NCBI GenBank assembly: GCA_030544215.1 | Contig: JARZZO010000011.1 | Location: 51,519,587 to 51,583,586, forward strand | DNA from: Zantedeschia hybrid cultivar | Taxonomy: Eukaryota > Streptophyta > Magnoliopsida > Alismatales > Araceae | Reading direction: 5' to 3' | Length of the DNA stretch: 64,000 nucleotides | Shown: in pieces, positions 24,394 to 36,112 of the stretch | How positions within the stretch are numbered: the first letter of the stretch is position 1 | Layout: each line of letters starts with the position of its first letter | The notes under the pieces: model-generated | What the model saw: the letters and a program-made list of their open reading frames with translations, nothing else | The model's database searches: none | What the model was told of the DNA's origin: nothing | Made by a program: the position numbers and the translations under genes

Positions 24394-26373
24394 TGATAAA
24401 GTGTTAAATTAGTCATTTAAGGGCAACCATATGCATCATACTCATGTTTTTATCTGCAAAATAGCATGAAATGATAGATAATTGTGTAACAAGTCCAACG
24501 GTACCAATTTCATCAAATTCTGACTTAAAAACATCGTCATTTCATGTGATCAAAGGAGTATAGCACATTTGCGGTTTTTCGACAAAACCGAGACGAAATG
24601 AATAAATATGATGATATTTTTATGATAATGCGCTAAATTAGATTTATTTGATGTGAACAGGACATGCCGATGATGCAGTGCAGCTGGAGGAGTTTCCGGA
24701 AATTTGGGAGTGGTCCGGTGTGCGGATTTCAACTAAAACAGGGGTAAAAATACAAATTGACTCCTTCTTTCACTGGAGTTTCCCAAAACCCACTATTTCC
24801 CTCCGTCTCTCCGATTTCCTAAACACATCCCTTCCTTTATTTTAAAAATTCTCTCTCTCTTCTCGTTTTAGAAAGTCGAATCCTATTTCTTTTCCAATTG
24901 CCTCTTCCAAATCCTGTCCCTTCTCCAAGTCTCCCACATATCCTCCTCCTTTTCCAACTCAAACCCAGCAGCCTCTCCTCCTTCTCCTCTCTATAAAAAT
25001 TCTCCCCCACGTTTTGTTTTAAAAAAAATTGCTAGCCGACTCCTCTCTCTCCAGCTCTCCCTCTCTCCGGTGTTCTTTTTCTCCCCCTCTCGTTTTCTTT
25101 TCTCAGCCTCTCCCTCCACAAGTCTCTCTCTTTCGGTTTTGTTTCTGCAACACTCCGTCCCTCTTCTCTTTTTCCCAGCAACTTCTCTTCCTCCCTCTCT
25201 TCTCTCTTCTCTGCCCACCGCATCCTGCATGCGTGTAGATTCCTCCAACGCAGCAGCAGCGACATCTTCTTTCTTCCACCAGCACCAGCTCCAGCCCCTC
25301 CAACGCAGCAGCAGCGACATCTTCTTTCTTCCACCAGCACCAAGCAGCTCCACACGGCCTGCATCAGCCACGGTGAAGCCCTCCAACTCCTCCCAGCAGC
25401 TGCTCATCCAGCACACGGCCTGCATCAGCCACACTACCACCAGTCAGCAGCAGACCGCATCCCAGCAGCAGCTTCTTCCAAGCACTCCAGCAGCCGTGAA
25501 CCAGCCTTCTACGCTGCACCAGCTAGCTCTTCACGTTCAGCTGCGGCAAGCCCACCAGCACCTGCACGTCAAGCTCCGGCAGACCCTCTTGTAGCCAGCA
25601 GCCCTGCAGCTCCACGCACCTGCCTCTCCACCAGCATGCAGCAGTGAAGTTATCCACCAGCATGCATGCGTGTAGCCGGCTGAAGCCCTGCATGCGAACC
25701 AGCTGCCTTCTCCACCCTGCTTCCAAGCATCCCACGCATGCAGTCCACGTGCTGTCCCAGCCAAGCAAGCACCTCCACAGCAGCCACCACCATCAACCGA
25801 GCCCAACGCAGCAGATTCTCCAAGCCTCCACCAACCGAGCAACCTGCAGCAAACCACTCCACTTTTGTGTTGTTTTCGGTTCTTTAATTAGGGGTAGTGT
25901 TAGTATTATTTAGTTAGTTTTTGGTTATTTAATTAAGATTAGTTCTTGAATAGTTGTTGTTTAATTAATTATTAGTTGATAATTAGGTTATTTGATTCAT
26001 GACAATTAATGATTTATACATTTAATAGTTTGTCTTTGATGTTGTAATTTTCTTTGTCGTGCTTATTTCTTAATTGTGTTTGTGTTTAATTTCTGAAAAA
26101 GAAAAGAGAGAAAAAGATTTGTTTAATTTAGATAATTATAACTTTAGGTAATATTAGTTAACTTAATTGTAGTTTAATTAAGTAATTAGTTTACTTAAAA
26201 TCTCACTTATTTTTAGATTAACTAATACCAAAGTTTTCAAAATTAGAATCTTAACTCTCTGTGGATCGACTCGGACTCACCACTATCAATTTCCAAAATT
26301 TGATTTGAATGAGCCGGATAAATTTAGATTGAACGTTTTCATGTGTTTAACGACGCACAATTCGAAACGATCA
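24394..26373 (+). repeat. 5' LTR of the Athila element
   Basis: It starts TGATAAAGTG and ends CGAAACGATCA. It contains a pyrimidine-rich U3/R part, a likely TATA box at 24992-24998, and a GC-rich, CAG-repeat block (25230-25860). Long frames in that block are Ser/Pro/Gln-rich by composition and occur on both strands, so I do not call them genes. Confidence 0.95.
24992..24998 (+). promoter_or_regulatory. TATA box of the Athila LTR
   Basis: TATAAAA follows a long pyrimidine-rich stretch; the same motif is at 34731-34737 in the 3' LTR. Transcription would be expected to begin about 30 bp downstream. Confidence 0.6.
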
Positions 26374-26378
26374 ATTTT

Positions 26379-26396
26379 TGGCGCCGTTGCCGGGGA
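26379..26396 (+). other. Primer-binding site, aspartate-tRNA type
   Basis: TGGCGCCGTTGCCGGGGA, five bases after the LTR, is the exact complement of the 3' end of plant tRNA-Asp, the primer typical of Athila elements. Confidence 0.92.
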
Positions 26397-27324
26397 GTTA
26401 GATTTTTAATTTTGATTATTTTGGATTTAGTGTAATTAGTCTCTAACTAACCTTATTTTTCTTATTTTTGCAGGTAAATTGAAAAAAAAGAAAGAAAAAA
26501 AGAAAGAAAAGGAAAGCGAAATCATGGTCAGTGTGTTCCAACTTTCTATGTTTCAAATTCCTTACTTTAATTAGTTTCCTTTTTTGTAGTTTCTAGTTTA
26601 GATAGGTTTCCATTAACTAAAAAAAAAGAAACAGAAAGAGGAACATCCAAATTTAAAAACCTTCATTGCCAAGATTAGAAACTTTCCATGCTAGGCATTC
26701 ATCATCCTAGGGAAGCATGAGTTAGTTTCCTTTCACAGTTATTTCCATAAATTGTTGAAGATTGCGGGGGAAAGGTACGTGTTTCAATTTTTAGCAAGTC
26801 ATTCATGATTGCATCAACACACCTTGCATTGATTTGTTGCCTTGTATTGCATTCAAAAAGACTCTAAGGGCAGCAACTTTAACCACATAAGGTAGGGATT
26901 TGATCACCCTTCCTTAGCCCACAAATCACTTTCCTTGCATTAGCATTTCCTAATCCAACTAAAAGCAAGTCGAAAGAGAATCTAGGGTTTACACCGTGAG
27001 TGGTTTAAATCTCGAGTTGCCTCCACTTTTGGAAACGGTGTCTAGGCTAGAGGTAAAAAGGCAAACGTCTAAGCGGGAAAGTGGTTCTCTAATTAGGTCC
27101 CTACGAAAGTAGGGGGAGCCTCCCACTACCCCACCTCTTACCTGGCCGTTGACTGATTGTGGTTGTGACTCGAGGTGGACTCCATTCACCTTGTAAGAAA
27201 ATTCACATAGAGAGTCTAGGTTAACAATAGACCATTAGGATAATTTGTTTGTCAACATTGATTGCATTTAAAAAAAAAAAACAAGAAATAGAAAACAAAA
27301 TCCTCTCTCCATCAGTCCTAGTGC
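26397..27324 (+). other. Athila untranslated leader
   Basis: About 0.93 kb of non-coding leader with A-rich stretches near 26480-26520 and 27270-27300. No gene recognised. The presumed packaging signal would lie here. Confidence 0.6.
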
Positions 27325-28719
27325 ATGCAAGGTAGGAGATCTCAAAATCCTAACCTTCTAGGACCATTTGCTGAAATAGAAAGAATCCTACATCAAAGAA
27401 ATCCACCACAAGATCCAATGGCTGATAATCAGGACCCACCAAAGCAAATGAAGGACTATTTCATTCCAAATCGATATCAACCTTCATCTTGTATTCATCT
27501 TCCTCAGAATCCAGCCAATCAATATGAAATCAAATCTAGCACCATTCAGATGCTCCCATCCTTTTATGGGAATACTAATGAAGATCCTTATAAGCATCTG
27601 GATAAATTTCTAGAAATTTGTTCGACGGTGAAAATCCAGAATTTCACTGATGATGGCCTCAAATTGACCTTATTTCCCTTTTCATTAAAGGACAAGGCTA
27701 AATATTGGTTGGGAACCATAGGAAGGCCCATTAGGACATGGGAAGAAATGCAGAAAGAATTTCTCAAGAAGTTCTATCCCATCGGGCGGACCAATACCAT
27801 GAGACGGGCCATCACCAGTTTTACCCAAACTCCCGGAGAATTGATCCATGAATCTTGGGAAAGACTGAAAGAATTGCTTAGAAAATGCCCTCATCATGGG
27901 CTTTCAAAATGGCAAATTGTCCAAGCATTCTATGAAGGATTGTCTGAACAATTCAGACAGATGGTGGATGCGTCATGTGGAGGGGCGTTTATGATGAAAA
28001 ATGAAGATGAGGCCTATGATCTGTTTGAAATGTTAAGTGAAAATTCCATCAATCATGCCTCATTATCATCTTATGAAAGGTCTGTTGGGCCATCTAAACG
28101 GACTGGAATGTATGAACTTAAGGCCCGCGGAGAGTCCGAATCCAGAATGGACATAAATCTGATTAATCAGAAGTTGGATAAGGTAGACGTCTTGGCCCAG
28201 AAACTAGACCAACTCTTGGCCTTAAACAAGCAAGAGCCTACTTACCCAACACAATCTAGTCCATATGAAGGCCCATCTACTGCCAATCATGATATTTGTG
28301 CCTTATGCGCAAGTCCAACCCATCAAGTGAATGAATGCCCAACTGCGGCCCAACTTCCACCATTCATTCAAGAACAAATTCAGGCCGCCCAGGGATTCTC
28401 CAGGCCCAATAATGACCCATTCTCAAATACTTACAATTCTGGCTGGAGAAATCATCCTAATTTCTCTTGGAAGAATCAGCAGGCCCCATTACCAATGTCC
28501 CATCCTCCTATGTATCAAGTCCAAAAGCCACAGAACTCATTCCAACAACAATCTAATTTCTATGGAAATGTTCAGGCTAGGGGACCTCAAACCCAGTTTC
28601 CTCAACCGGCCCAGTATCAATCAGGTCAACCGGCCCAATATCAATCAAGTCAACCGGCCCACTACCACTCATTCCAATCAGGACAACCAACCCAATACCA
28701 TCCTCCACCCACTTACTAG
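27325..28719 (+). CDS. gag: Athila Gag
   Basis: This 464-residue frame starts at an ATG following the leader. Residues about 70-215 form a Retrotrans_gag domain (PSFYGNTNEDPYKHLDKFLE, LFPFSLKDKAKYWL, TWEEMQKEFLKKFYP, LRKCPHHGLSKWQIVQAFYEGL). A CCHC zinc knuckle CALCASPTHQVNEC begins near residue 325. The C-terminus is rich in Gln, Pro and Tyr with short repeats of QPAQYQS type. Gag assembles the cytoplasmic particle and binds genomic RNA. The frame ends in TAG (28717-28719), but the same frame stays open beyond it into pol, so Gag and Pol look like one polyprotein interrupted by this amber codon. Confidence 0.93.
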   Translation: MQGRRSQNPNLLGPFAEIERILHQRNPPQDPMADNQDPPKQMKDYFIPNRYQPSSCIHLPQNPANQYEIKSSTIQMLPSFYGNTNEDPYKHLDKFLEICSTVKIQNFTDDGLKLTLFPFSLKDKAKYWLGTIGRPIRTWEEMQKEFLKKFYPIGRTNTMRRAITSFTQTPGELIHESWERLKELLRKCPHHGLSKWQIVQAFYEGLSEQFRQMVDASCGGAFMMKNEDEAYDLFEMLSENSINHASLSSYERSVGPSKRTGMYELKARGESESRMDINLINQKLDKVDVLAQKLDQLLALNKQEPTYPTQSSPYEGPSTANHDICALCASPTHQVNECPTAAQLPPFIQEQIQAAQGFSRPNNDPFSNTYNSGWRNHPNFSWKNQQAPLPMSHPPMYQVQKPQNSFQQQSNFYGNVQARGPQTQFPQPAQYQSGQPAQYQSSQPAHYHSFQSGQPTQYHPPPTY

Positions 28720-31700
28720 CAACCTCCTCAGCCCAACTTTGATGATAAATTCACTCAACTCCAACAACTGATTTTGACCCAGCAACAATCCATTGCTAAG
28801 TTGGAAAGTCAAATGGGCCAACTAGCTGAGGCCGCGATGAGAAGAGAAGTAGGCCAACTTCCTAGTCAACCCGTTGCCAATCCAAGGAATCAACCTCCAG
28901 GTTTTCCACAGCAATCGGGCCTTTTACCTCAGCCTGGCCCGGTACCACAGCCTAAAGGGCCACAATTTGAGAATGCTAAAGCCATTTCAGCCCTTAGGAG
29001 TGGGAGAAGTTTAGAAAAACCACATGCATATGGAGAGTTAGCTAAAGGTTCCACTGATGGGCCTCAGGAAATTGAAAGTGAGAGTGAAGATGAACCCATC
29101 ATAGAGAAGTTGGCGGAGGATCTGAAAGGAAAAGGGAAGATTGATGAAGGCCCGAGTTCTTATAAACCTAGGGTGCCATTTCCTAATGCCTTGTTAGCTA
29201 AGCCCAATACCAGGAAGAAACTGGCCCAGAATGAGGAGTTGTTGGATTTGTTCAAACAAGTCCAAATTAATATTCCACTCCTCGATGCCATCAAGCATGT
29301 GCCAGCTTATGCTAAGTTTCTCAAGGACTTATGTACTCCACGAAGAGAATCTAGAATGGCACCCGAAAAGGTTCGGCTTTCTGAGGATGTTAGTGCAATT
29401 GTGATGAATCATTTACCCAAGAAGTTAAAGGATCCTGGAGCACCTCTAATTTCATGTGACTTAGCTGGAGTTACATTTGATAGAGCTTTATTGGATCTAG
29501 GTGCGAGTGTAAATCTATTGCCAACAGCCATTTATGAAAAATTTGATATTGGAGAATTAAAGCCCACACCCATCATCTTGCAGTTAGCTGATAGGTCTGT
29601 GAAAACTCCACGGGGATTAATTGAGGATGTTATCGTAAAGGTTCATGATTGTTATTTTCCCGTGGATTTTCTTATTCTAGATATGGCATTACCTGAGGAA
29701 CTCATTCACACCCCGATCATCTTAGGTCGTCCATTCTTAGCCACTGCCAAAGCTAATATAAATTGTGAAACTGGCATAATGGACATTTCATTTGGGGGTC
29801 AAAAAGTCCAGATTAATGTCTTCAAAGCGTCTCAATATCCAGATCATGAAAAAGAATGCGATACTATTGATACCGTGGATAATCTGGTTGAAGAAAATGA
29901 GATGTCCACATATGACCTTTTGGAGGAAGCCAATACTTTAAAGGACTCCCCTGGCCCATTAACATCTTGGCCCAAGGTTGAACCTTTACCAGCCTTGCAG
30001 TCTGAACCCGCTTTGCCATCTTTAGAGGACCCTCCTGAGCTTGAACTCAAACCATTACCGGAGTCTCTCAAGTATATCTTTTTGGGTCCGGACCAAACTC
30101 TCCCGGTCATCATTGCGGCAAATCTCACATTGCCGCAGGAGGCCCAATTAACCGAGGTCCTCAAAGACCACAAAGGTGCTATTGGATGGTCGGTGGCCGA
30201 TTTGAAAGGAATAAGTCCGTCCATTTGCATGCATCACATCTATATGGAAGAGAATTCTAAGCCCAATCGGGAGATGCAAAGGCGGCTTAATCCCAATATG
30301 AAAGAAGTGGTGAAGAAGGAAGTTGTGAAATGGCTAGATGCGGGTATTATTTACCCAATATCAGACAGTAAATGGGTCAGTCCAACTCAAGTGGTACCCA
30401 AGAAATCTGGATTAACGGTTATCAAGAATGATCATGGAGAAGAGGTACCCACTAGGCTTACTACGGGATGGAGAGTGTGCATTGATTACCGAAAGCTGAA
30501 TCTAATGACTAAGAAGGATCACTTTCCACTCCCATTCATGGATCAGATTTTAGAGAAGTTATCGGGCCAGAAGTACTTTTGCTTCTTAGATGGGTACTCC
30601 GGGTACAATCAAGTGGCTATTTACCCGGAAGATCAAGAAAAAACCACCTTCACATGCCCTTATGGCACGTTTGCTTTTAGGAGAATGCCATTCGGATTAT
30701 GCAACGCACCAGCCACATTTCAACGGTGCATGATGGCTATCTTCTCCGATATGGTGGGAGAATTCCTTGAAGTTTTCATGGATGATTTCTCAATCTTCGG
30801 GGACTCTTTTGAAAATTGCTTAGAAAATCTTAAAAAGGTTCTAGCAAGATGCATAGACACCAATCTGATTCTTAGCTGGGAAAAGAGCCATTTCATGGTT
30901 CGAGAGGGCATTGTTCTAGGCCATATTGTGTCTGAAAGGGGGATAGAAGTAGATAAAGCTAAGATCGATCTCATATCCAATCTTCCTCCTCCTACTTCAG
31001 TCAGACAGATCCGTTCATTCCTTGGCCATGCCGGTTTCTATCGCCGGTTTATCCACAATTTCTCTCAAATTGCCCGGCCCCTAACTCTTCTCTTAGCTAA
31101 GGATGTCCCGTTCCAAATGGATGAATCTTGCATCAAGGCATTTAATTCTCTGAAGGAATCTTTGACCAAAGCCCCGATTCTTCAATCTCCAGATTGGTCT
31201 TTACCCTTCGAAATCATGTGCGATGCCTCTGATTATGCTATCGGTGCAGTTTTGGGACAAAGAATCAACAAATGTCCCGTGGTGATATATTATGCAAGCC
31301 GCACCCTTGCCGATGCTCAAATGAATTATACCACCACAGAAAAGGAATTATTGGCTGTGGTTTTTGCCTTAGAAAAATTTAGATCTTATCTTTTAGGGGC
31401 AAAAGTCATAATCTATTCTGATCACTCAGCTCTGAAATATTTGTTGACCAAGAAGGATGCCAAGCCTAGGCTTATTAGATGGATCTTACTCCTTCAGGAA
31501 TTTGATTTGGAAATTCGGGATAAGAAGGGTTCTGAGAATGTGGTAGCTGACCACCTATCCCGAATTCCGATATCTGAAAGTACACCGATCACTGATTCCT
31601 TTCCTGATGAGCATCTACTGACCATTTCTCACACTGCTGCACCATGGTATGCTCATATTGTCAATTACAAGGTGACTAATCAGCTTCCGGAAGGATGGAC

Positions 31701-32931
31701 CAAAAGTGAAAAGGACAAATTCTTTTCTCAGGAAAAAGATTATTTCTGGGAGGATCCTGAATTATTCAAATTTTGTCCTGATCAAATCATTAGGCGATGT
31801 GTTCCCGAAGAAGAACAACAGAGTGTTCTTAATTTCTGTCATAATCTGGCGTGTGGGGGCCACTTCTCAGGAAAGAAAACTGCAGCCAAAGTCTTACAAA
31901 GTGGTTTTTACTGGCCCACACTTTTCAAAGATGCCCATGAATTTAGCAAAACTTGCCTCCGATGTCAGGCCGTAGGAAATATGGCGAAAAGGGATATGAT
32001 GCCACTCAACCCAATCTTGGTGGTTGAAGTCTTTGATGTCTGGGGAATTGACTTTATGGGACCTTTTCCACCCTCTTTTGGACATACATATATTCTGGTA
32101 GCGGTGGATTATGTCTCAAAATGGATTGAAGCGGTAGCCACCCGAACCAATGATCATAAAGTGGTCATTAAATTCGTTCAAAGGAATATCTTTTCTCGGT
32201 TCGGGTGGCCTAAAGCTATCATTAGTGATGGGGGAACGCACTTCACGAATTACCAGTTTCGGGTCTTGCTTAAGAAATATGGGATTAATCACAAAGTAGC
32301 CACCCCCTATCATCCCCAAACTAGTGGCCAAGTGGAAGTTTCCAATAGAGAGATTAAGAACATTCTGCAAAAGTCCGTTAGGCCCGATAGAAAAGATTGG
32401 TCTGAAGGATTGGATGATGCTTTATGGGCCTATCAGACTGCTTACAAAACTCCTATTGGCATGTCTCCTTATCGCTTAGTTTTCGGAAAAGCGTGCCACC
32501 TTCCAGTGGAATTGGAACATAGGGCTTATTGGGCCATCAAAAAAGTCAATCTAGACCTAGCCCAAGCTGGTTCCCACCGCACCTTACAACTGAGTGAACT
32601 GGAAGAGTTGCGTAACGAGGCCTATGAAAATTCAAAGATCTATAAAGCCAAAACCAAAGCTTTTCATGATAAACATATTGTCATAAAATCATTTCTTCCA
32701 AATCAGAAAGTTTGGCTATTTAATTCTAGGCTTCGCCTATTTCCTGGAAAACTGAAATCCAGATGGGATGGACCCTTCGTGGTCGTTAAAGCCTTCGATC
32801 ATGGAGCCGTTAAAATTCTGAACCCCAAAAGTGGGAACACTTTTACTGTTAATGGTCAACGGTTGAAACCATTCATTGAAAATCTTCAAAATGAACCACC
32901 TGAATCCATAGAACTGAGTGATCCACACTAA
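28720..32931 (+). CDS. pol: Athila Pol (protease, RT, RNase H, integrase)
   Basis: This is an uninterrupted frame of about 1400 codons with no ATG near its beginning, in frame with gag. The order is: protease with DLGAS (29494-29508); reverse transcriptase with CIDYRKLN, CFLDGYSGYNQV and the catalytic FMDD (30775-30786); RNase H with CDAS (Asp at 31222); integrase zinc finger (His 31840 and 31861, Cys 31954 and 31963); and the integrase core with Asp 32050, Asp 32227 and Glu 32335. All catalytic residues are present. The C-terminus after GKACHLPVELEHRAYWA is the usual gypsy integrase tail without a chromodomain. Expression would need readthrough of the amber codon, initiation at an internal codon, or a helper element. 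No other defect is visible. Confidence 0.94.
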   Translation, partial: QPPQPNFDDKFTQLQQLILTQQQSIAKLESQMGQLAEAAMRREVGQLPSQPVANPRNQPPGFPQQSGLLPQPGPVPQPKGPQFENAKAISALRSGRSLEKPHAYGELAKGSTDGPQEIESESEDEPIIEKLAEDLKGKGKIDEGPSSYKPRVPFPNALLAKPNTRKKLAQNEELLDLFKQVQINIPLLDAIKHVPAYAKFLKDLCTPRRESRMAPEKVRLSEDVSAIVMNHLPKKLKDPGAPLISCDLAGVTFDRALLDLGASVNLLPTAIYEKFDIGELKPTPIILQLADRSVKTPRGLIEDVIVKVHDCYFPVDFLILDMALPEELIHTPIILGRPFLATAKANINCETGIMDISFGGQKVQINVFKASQYPDHEKECDTIDTVDNLVEENEMSTYDLLEEANTLKDSPGPLTSWPKVEPLPALQSEPALPSLEDPPELELKPLPESLKYIFLGPDQTLPVIIAANLTLPQEAQLTEVLKDHKGAIGWSVADLKGISPSICMHHIYMEENSKPNREMQRRLNPNMKEVVKKEVVKWLDAGIIYPISDSKWVSPTQVVPKKSGLTVIKNDHGEEVPTRLTTGWRVCIDYRKLNLMTKKDHFPLPFMDQILEKLSGQKYFCFLDGYSGYNQVAIYPEDQEKTTFTCPYGTFAFRRMPFGLCNAPATFQRCMMAIFSDMVGEFLEVFMDDFSIFGDSFENCLENLKKVLARCIDTNLILSWEKSHFMVREGIVLGHIVSERGIEVDKAKIDLISNLPPPTSVRQIRSFLGHAGFYRRFIHNFSQIARPLTLLLAKDVPFQMDESCIKAFNSLKESLTKAPILQSPDWSLPFEIMCDASDYAIGAVLGQRINKCPVVIYYASRTLADAQMNYTTTEKELLAVVFALEKFRSYLLGAKVIIYSDHSALKYLLTKKDAKPRLIRWILLLQEFDLEIRDKKGSENVVADHLSRIPISESTPITDSFPDEHLLTISHTAAPWYAHIVNYKVTNQLPEGWTKSEKDKFFSQEKDYFWEDPELFKFCPDQIIRRCVPEEEQQSVLNFCHNLACGGHFSGKKTAAKVLQSGFYWPTLFKDAHEFSKTCLRCQAVGNMAKRDMMPLNPILVVEVFDVWGIDFMGPFPPSFGHTYILVAVDYVSKWIEAVATRTNDHKVVIKFVQRNIFSRFGWPKAIISDGGTHFTNYQFRVLLKKYGINHKVATPYHPQTSGQVEVSNREIKNILQKSVRPDRKDWSEGLDDALWAYQTAYKTPIGMSPYRLVFGKACHLPVELEHRAYWAIKKVNLDLAQAGSHRTLQLSELEELRNEAYENSKIYKAKTKAFHDKHIVIKSFLPNQKVWLFNSRLRLFPGKLKSRWDGPFVVVKAFDHGAVKILNPKSGNTFTVNGQRLKPFIENLQNEPPESIELSDPH

Positions 32932-34120
32932 CTGAACTTCCGTCTGGCTGAAGACGATAAACTAAGCGCTTGTTGGGAGGCAACCCAATATTTTATTTCA
33001 GCTTTTGTATTTCTTTCCTTTTAGGTCCTTAAGCAGCAATCGCCGTGGGTATGTCGCCTCCTCGTCATTACAGGTTGTTTCGCTCCTTCACAAATTCTCT
33101 TCTGGCTGCATGTTTTTCATATCTTTTATGCCATTGAGGACAATGTCAATCAAGTTGGGGGGTGGGACAATCATATGCATTTATTGAAAATCTTTTGAAG
33201 AAAACTGATATCTTTCACTGAAAAAAAAACTGATATCTTTCACTGAAAAATGGTCAAATTTTTTCAAAAACTTCTTTTCACATCCTAGGAAAATTGCATG
33301 AAAATCATGTTTCATTAAGTAAATCTTAAACCAATCAGTTTTCTGTTAGTCACATTGGTTAAAGAGCCTGTAAAGTTTAAATATTCCACTTTACAAAAAT
33401 CCACGGCGGGATAATTTTCACACACACACGGCAACTTAGAATAAATGGAAGATCTTAAAAGTATAGAATTGCTGGAATTAACCTCAAGGACAAGACTACT
33501 TATTCTAATTTTTCTTTTGGGTTGAACGAAAGGAATGTGTAGAATCCGTAATAGGGGACTGTCCCACTCAGCACTCTAAAAGAGGCGGTCATTTAAAATG
33601 GACAGCTGTAAACATTAAAGGCAAAAGAAAGCGATAAAAGAGCTAAAGGAAGGTAGGTGGCAAAAAATACGCACCTCCCCTCAGGCAATTCAAAGAGAGT
33701 GGCAAAAAGTACGCACTCTCAAAAGCAAAAGTACAATAAAGAAACGCCGCGCTAAAAAGTCCATCGAACCAAAAATATGACCAAGTCGTGAAAAGTGCTG
33801 AGTTGGGACGGAAACTGAAAAACGGTCCTCACTGACTGATCGAGAAATCTCGTATTCTCTTCACCTCCCCAGGTAGTCTTATCTAAAGGGGAGTAAAGGC
33901 AAGAATATACCAGAAAGGTCGGAAACGAGTTCTAAGTGTGTCAAATTTCATGCACAATCACCTGTCTGAATCAAAATATTGTGGGATATGAAAACTTTTT
34001 AGCTCAACCAAACGGCTACTACTTAAATTGATTGTGAAAGATACTACAAATGAAGCATGATAATTCATTGTTTGTCCTAACTTTTCCTTATTTGCATTGC
34101 TAAGGGACTAGCAATGAGTA
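32932..34120 (+). other. Athila 3' non-coding region, no env-like gene
   Basis: It contains the GGGAGGCAACCCAA motif shortly after pol (32974 onward), a small direct repeat GATATCTTTCACTGAAAAA (about 33208-33250) and no long open frame. Some Athila elements carry an env-like gene here; this one does not. Confidence 0.8.
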
Positions 34121-34132
34121 AGTTGGGGGGTG
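34121..34132 (+). other. Athila polypurine tract
   Basis: AGTTGGGGGGTG stands directly before the 3' LTR start TGATAAAG at 34133. Confidence 0.8.
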
Positions 34133-36112
34133 TGATAAAGTGTTAAATTGGTCATTTAAGGGCAACCATATGCATCATACTCATGTTTTTATCTGCAAAA
34201 TATCATGAAATGATAGATAATTGTGTAACAAGTCCAACGGTACCAATTTCATCAAATTCTGACTTAAAAACATCGTCATTTCATGTGATCAAAGGAGTAT
34301 AGCGCATTTGCGGTTTTTCGACAAAACCGAGACGAAATGAATAAATATGATGATATTTTTATGATAATGCGCTAAATTAGATTTATTTGATGTGAACAGG
34401 ACATGCCGAGGATGCAGTGCAGCTGGAGGAGTTTCCGGAAATTTGGGAGTGGTCCGGTGTGCGGATTTCAACTAAAACAGGGGTAAAAATACAAATTGAC
34501 TCCTTCTTTCACTGGAGTTTCCCAAAACCCACTATTTCCCTCCGTCTCTCCGATTTCCTAAACACATCCCTTCCTTTATTTTAAAAATTCTCTCTCTCTT
34601 CTCGTTTTAGAAAGTCGAATCCTATTTCTTTTCCAATTGCCTCTTCCAAATCCTGTCCCTTCTCCAAGTCTCCCACATATCCTCCTCCTTTTCCAACTCA
34701 AACCCAGCAGCCTCTCCTCCTTCTCCTCTCTATAAAAATTCTCCCCCACGTTTTGTTTTAAAAAAAATTGCTAGCCGACTCCTCTCTCTCCAGCTCTCCC
34801 TCTCTCCGGTGTTCTTTTTCTCCCCCTCTCGTTTTCTTTTCTCAGCCTCTCCCTCCACAAGTCTCTCTCTTTCGGTTTTGTTTCTGCAACACTCCGTCCC
34901 TCTTCTCTTTTTCCCAGCAACTTCTCTTCCTCCCTCTCTTCTCTCTTCTCTGCCCACCGCATCCTGCATGCGTGTAGATTCCTCCAACGCAGCAGCAGCG
35001 ACATCTTCTTTCTTCCACCAGCACCAGCTCCAGCCCCTCCAACGCATCAGCAGCGACATCTTCTTTCTTCCACCAGCACCAAGCAGCTCCACACGGCCTG
35101 CATCAGCCACGGTGAAGCCCTCCAACTCCTCCCAGCAGCTGCTCGTCCAGCACACGGCCTGCATCAGCCACGCTACCACCAGTCAGCAGCAGACCGCATC
35201 CCAGCAGCAGCTTCTTCCAAGCACTCCAGCAGCCGTGAACCAGCCTTCCACGCTGCACCAGCTAGCTCTTCACGTTCAGCTGCGGCAAGCCCACCAGCAC
35301 CTGCACGTCAAGCTCTGGCAGACCCTCTTGAAGCCAGCAGCCCTGCAGCTCCACGCACCTGCCTCTCCACCAGCATGCAGCAGTAAAGTTCTCCACCAGC
35401 ATGCATGCGTGTAGTCGGCTGAAGCCCTGCATGCGAACCAGCTGCCTTCTCCACCCTGCTTCCAAGCATCCCACGCATGCAGTCCACGTGCTGTCCCAGC
35501 CAAGCAAGCACCTCCACAGCAGCCACCACCATCAACCGAGCCCAACACAGCAGATTCTCCAAGCCTCCACCAACCGAGCAACCTGCAGCAAACCACTCCA
35601 CTTTTGTGTTGTTTTCGGTTCTTTAATTAGGGGTAGTGTTAGTATTATTTAGTTAGTTTTTGGTTATTTAATTAAGATTAGTTCTTGAATAGTTGTTGTT
35701 TAATTAATTATTAGTTGATAATTAGGTTATTTGATTCATGACAATTAATGATTTATACATTTAATAGTTTGTCTTTGATGTTGTAATTTTCTTTGTCGTG
35801 CTTATTTCTTAATTGTGTTTGTGTTTAATTTCTGAAAAAGAAAAGAGAGAAAAAGATTTGTTTAATTTAGATAATTATAACTTTAGGTAATATTAGTTAA
35901 CATAAATGTAGTTTAATTAAGTAATTAGTTTACTTAAAATCTCACTTATTTTTAGATTAACTAATACCAATGTTTTCAAAATTAGAATCTTAACTCTCTG
36001 TGGATCGACTCGGACTCACCACTATCAATTTCCAAAATTTGATTTGAATGAGCCGGATAAATTTAGATTGAACATTTTCATGTGTTTAACGACGCACAAT
36101 TCGAAACGATCA
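34133..36112 (+). repeat. 3' LTR of the Athila element
   Basis: Same length (1980 bp) and nearly the same sequence as 24394-26373. Examples of differences are AGTCATTTAA against GGTCATTTAA at the start and GAACGTTTTC against GAACATTTTC near the end. TATA box at 34731-34737. Ends at CGATCA followed by the target duplication TAGGA. Confidence 0.95.

Larger units (their letters stand above)
24394..36112 (+). mobile_element. Ty3/gypsy Athila-type LTR retrotransposon, near-complete
   Basis: Two 1980-bp LTRs (24394-26373 and 34133-36112) flank a tRNA-Asp primer site, gag, pol and a polypurine tract. TAGGA occurs immediately on both sides (24389-24393, 36113-36117). The LTRs differ at about 18 positions by eye (about 0.9%), so this is the youngest insertion in the window. 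The RT sequence (CFLDGYSGYNQV, FMDDFSIF) and the DLGAS protease are Athila-like. I see no env-like frame between pol and the 3' LTR. Confidence 0.95.

Noticed and set aside
25029..25913. Several 60-170-codon frames on both strands in the Athila 5' LTR, repeated at 34768-35652
   Set aside because: They lie in the pyrimidine- and CAG-rich part of both LTRs, overlap on both strands, and encode only low-complexity Ser/Pro/Gln or Arg/Glu text.
32932..34132. env-like gene of Athila
   Set aside because: No frame above 60 codons with a signal peptide or transmembrane segment.
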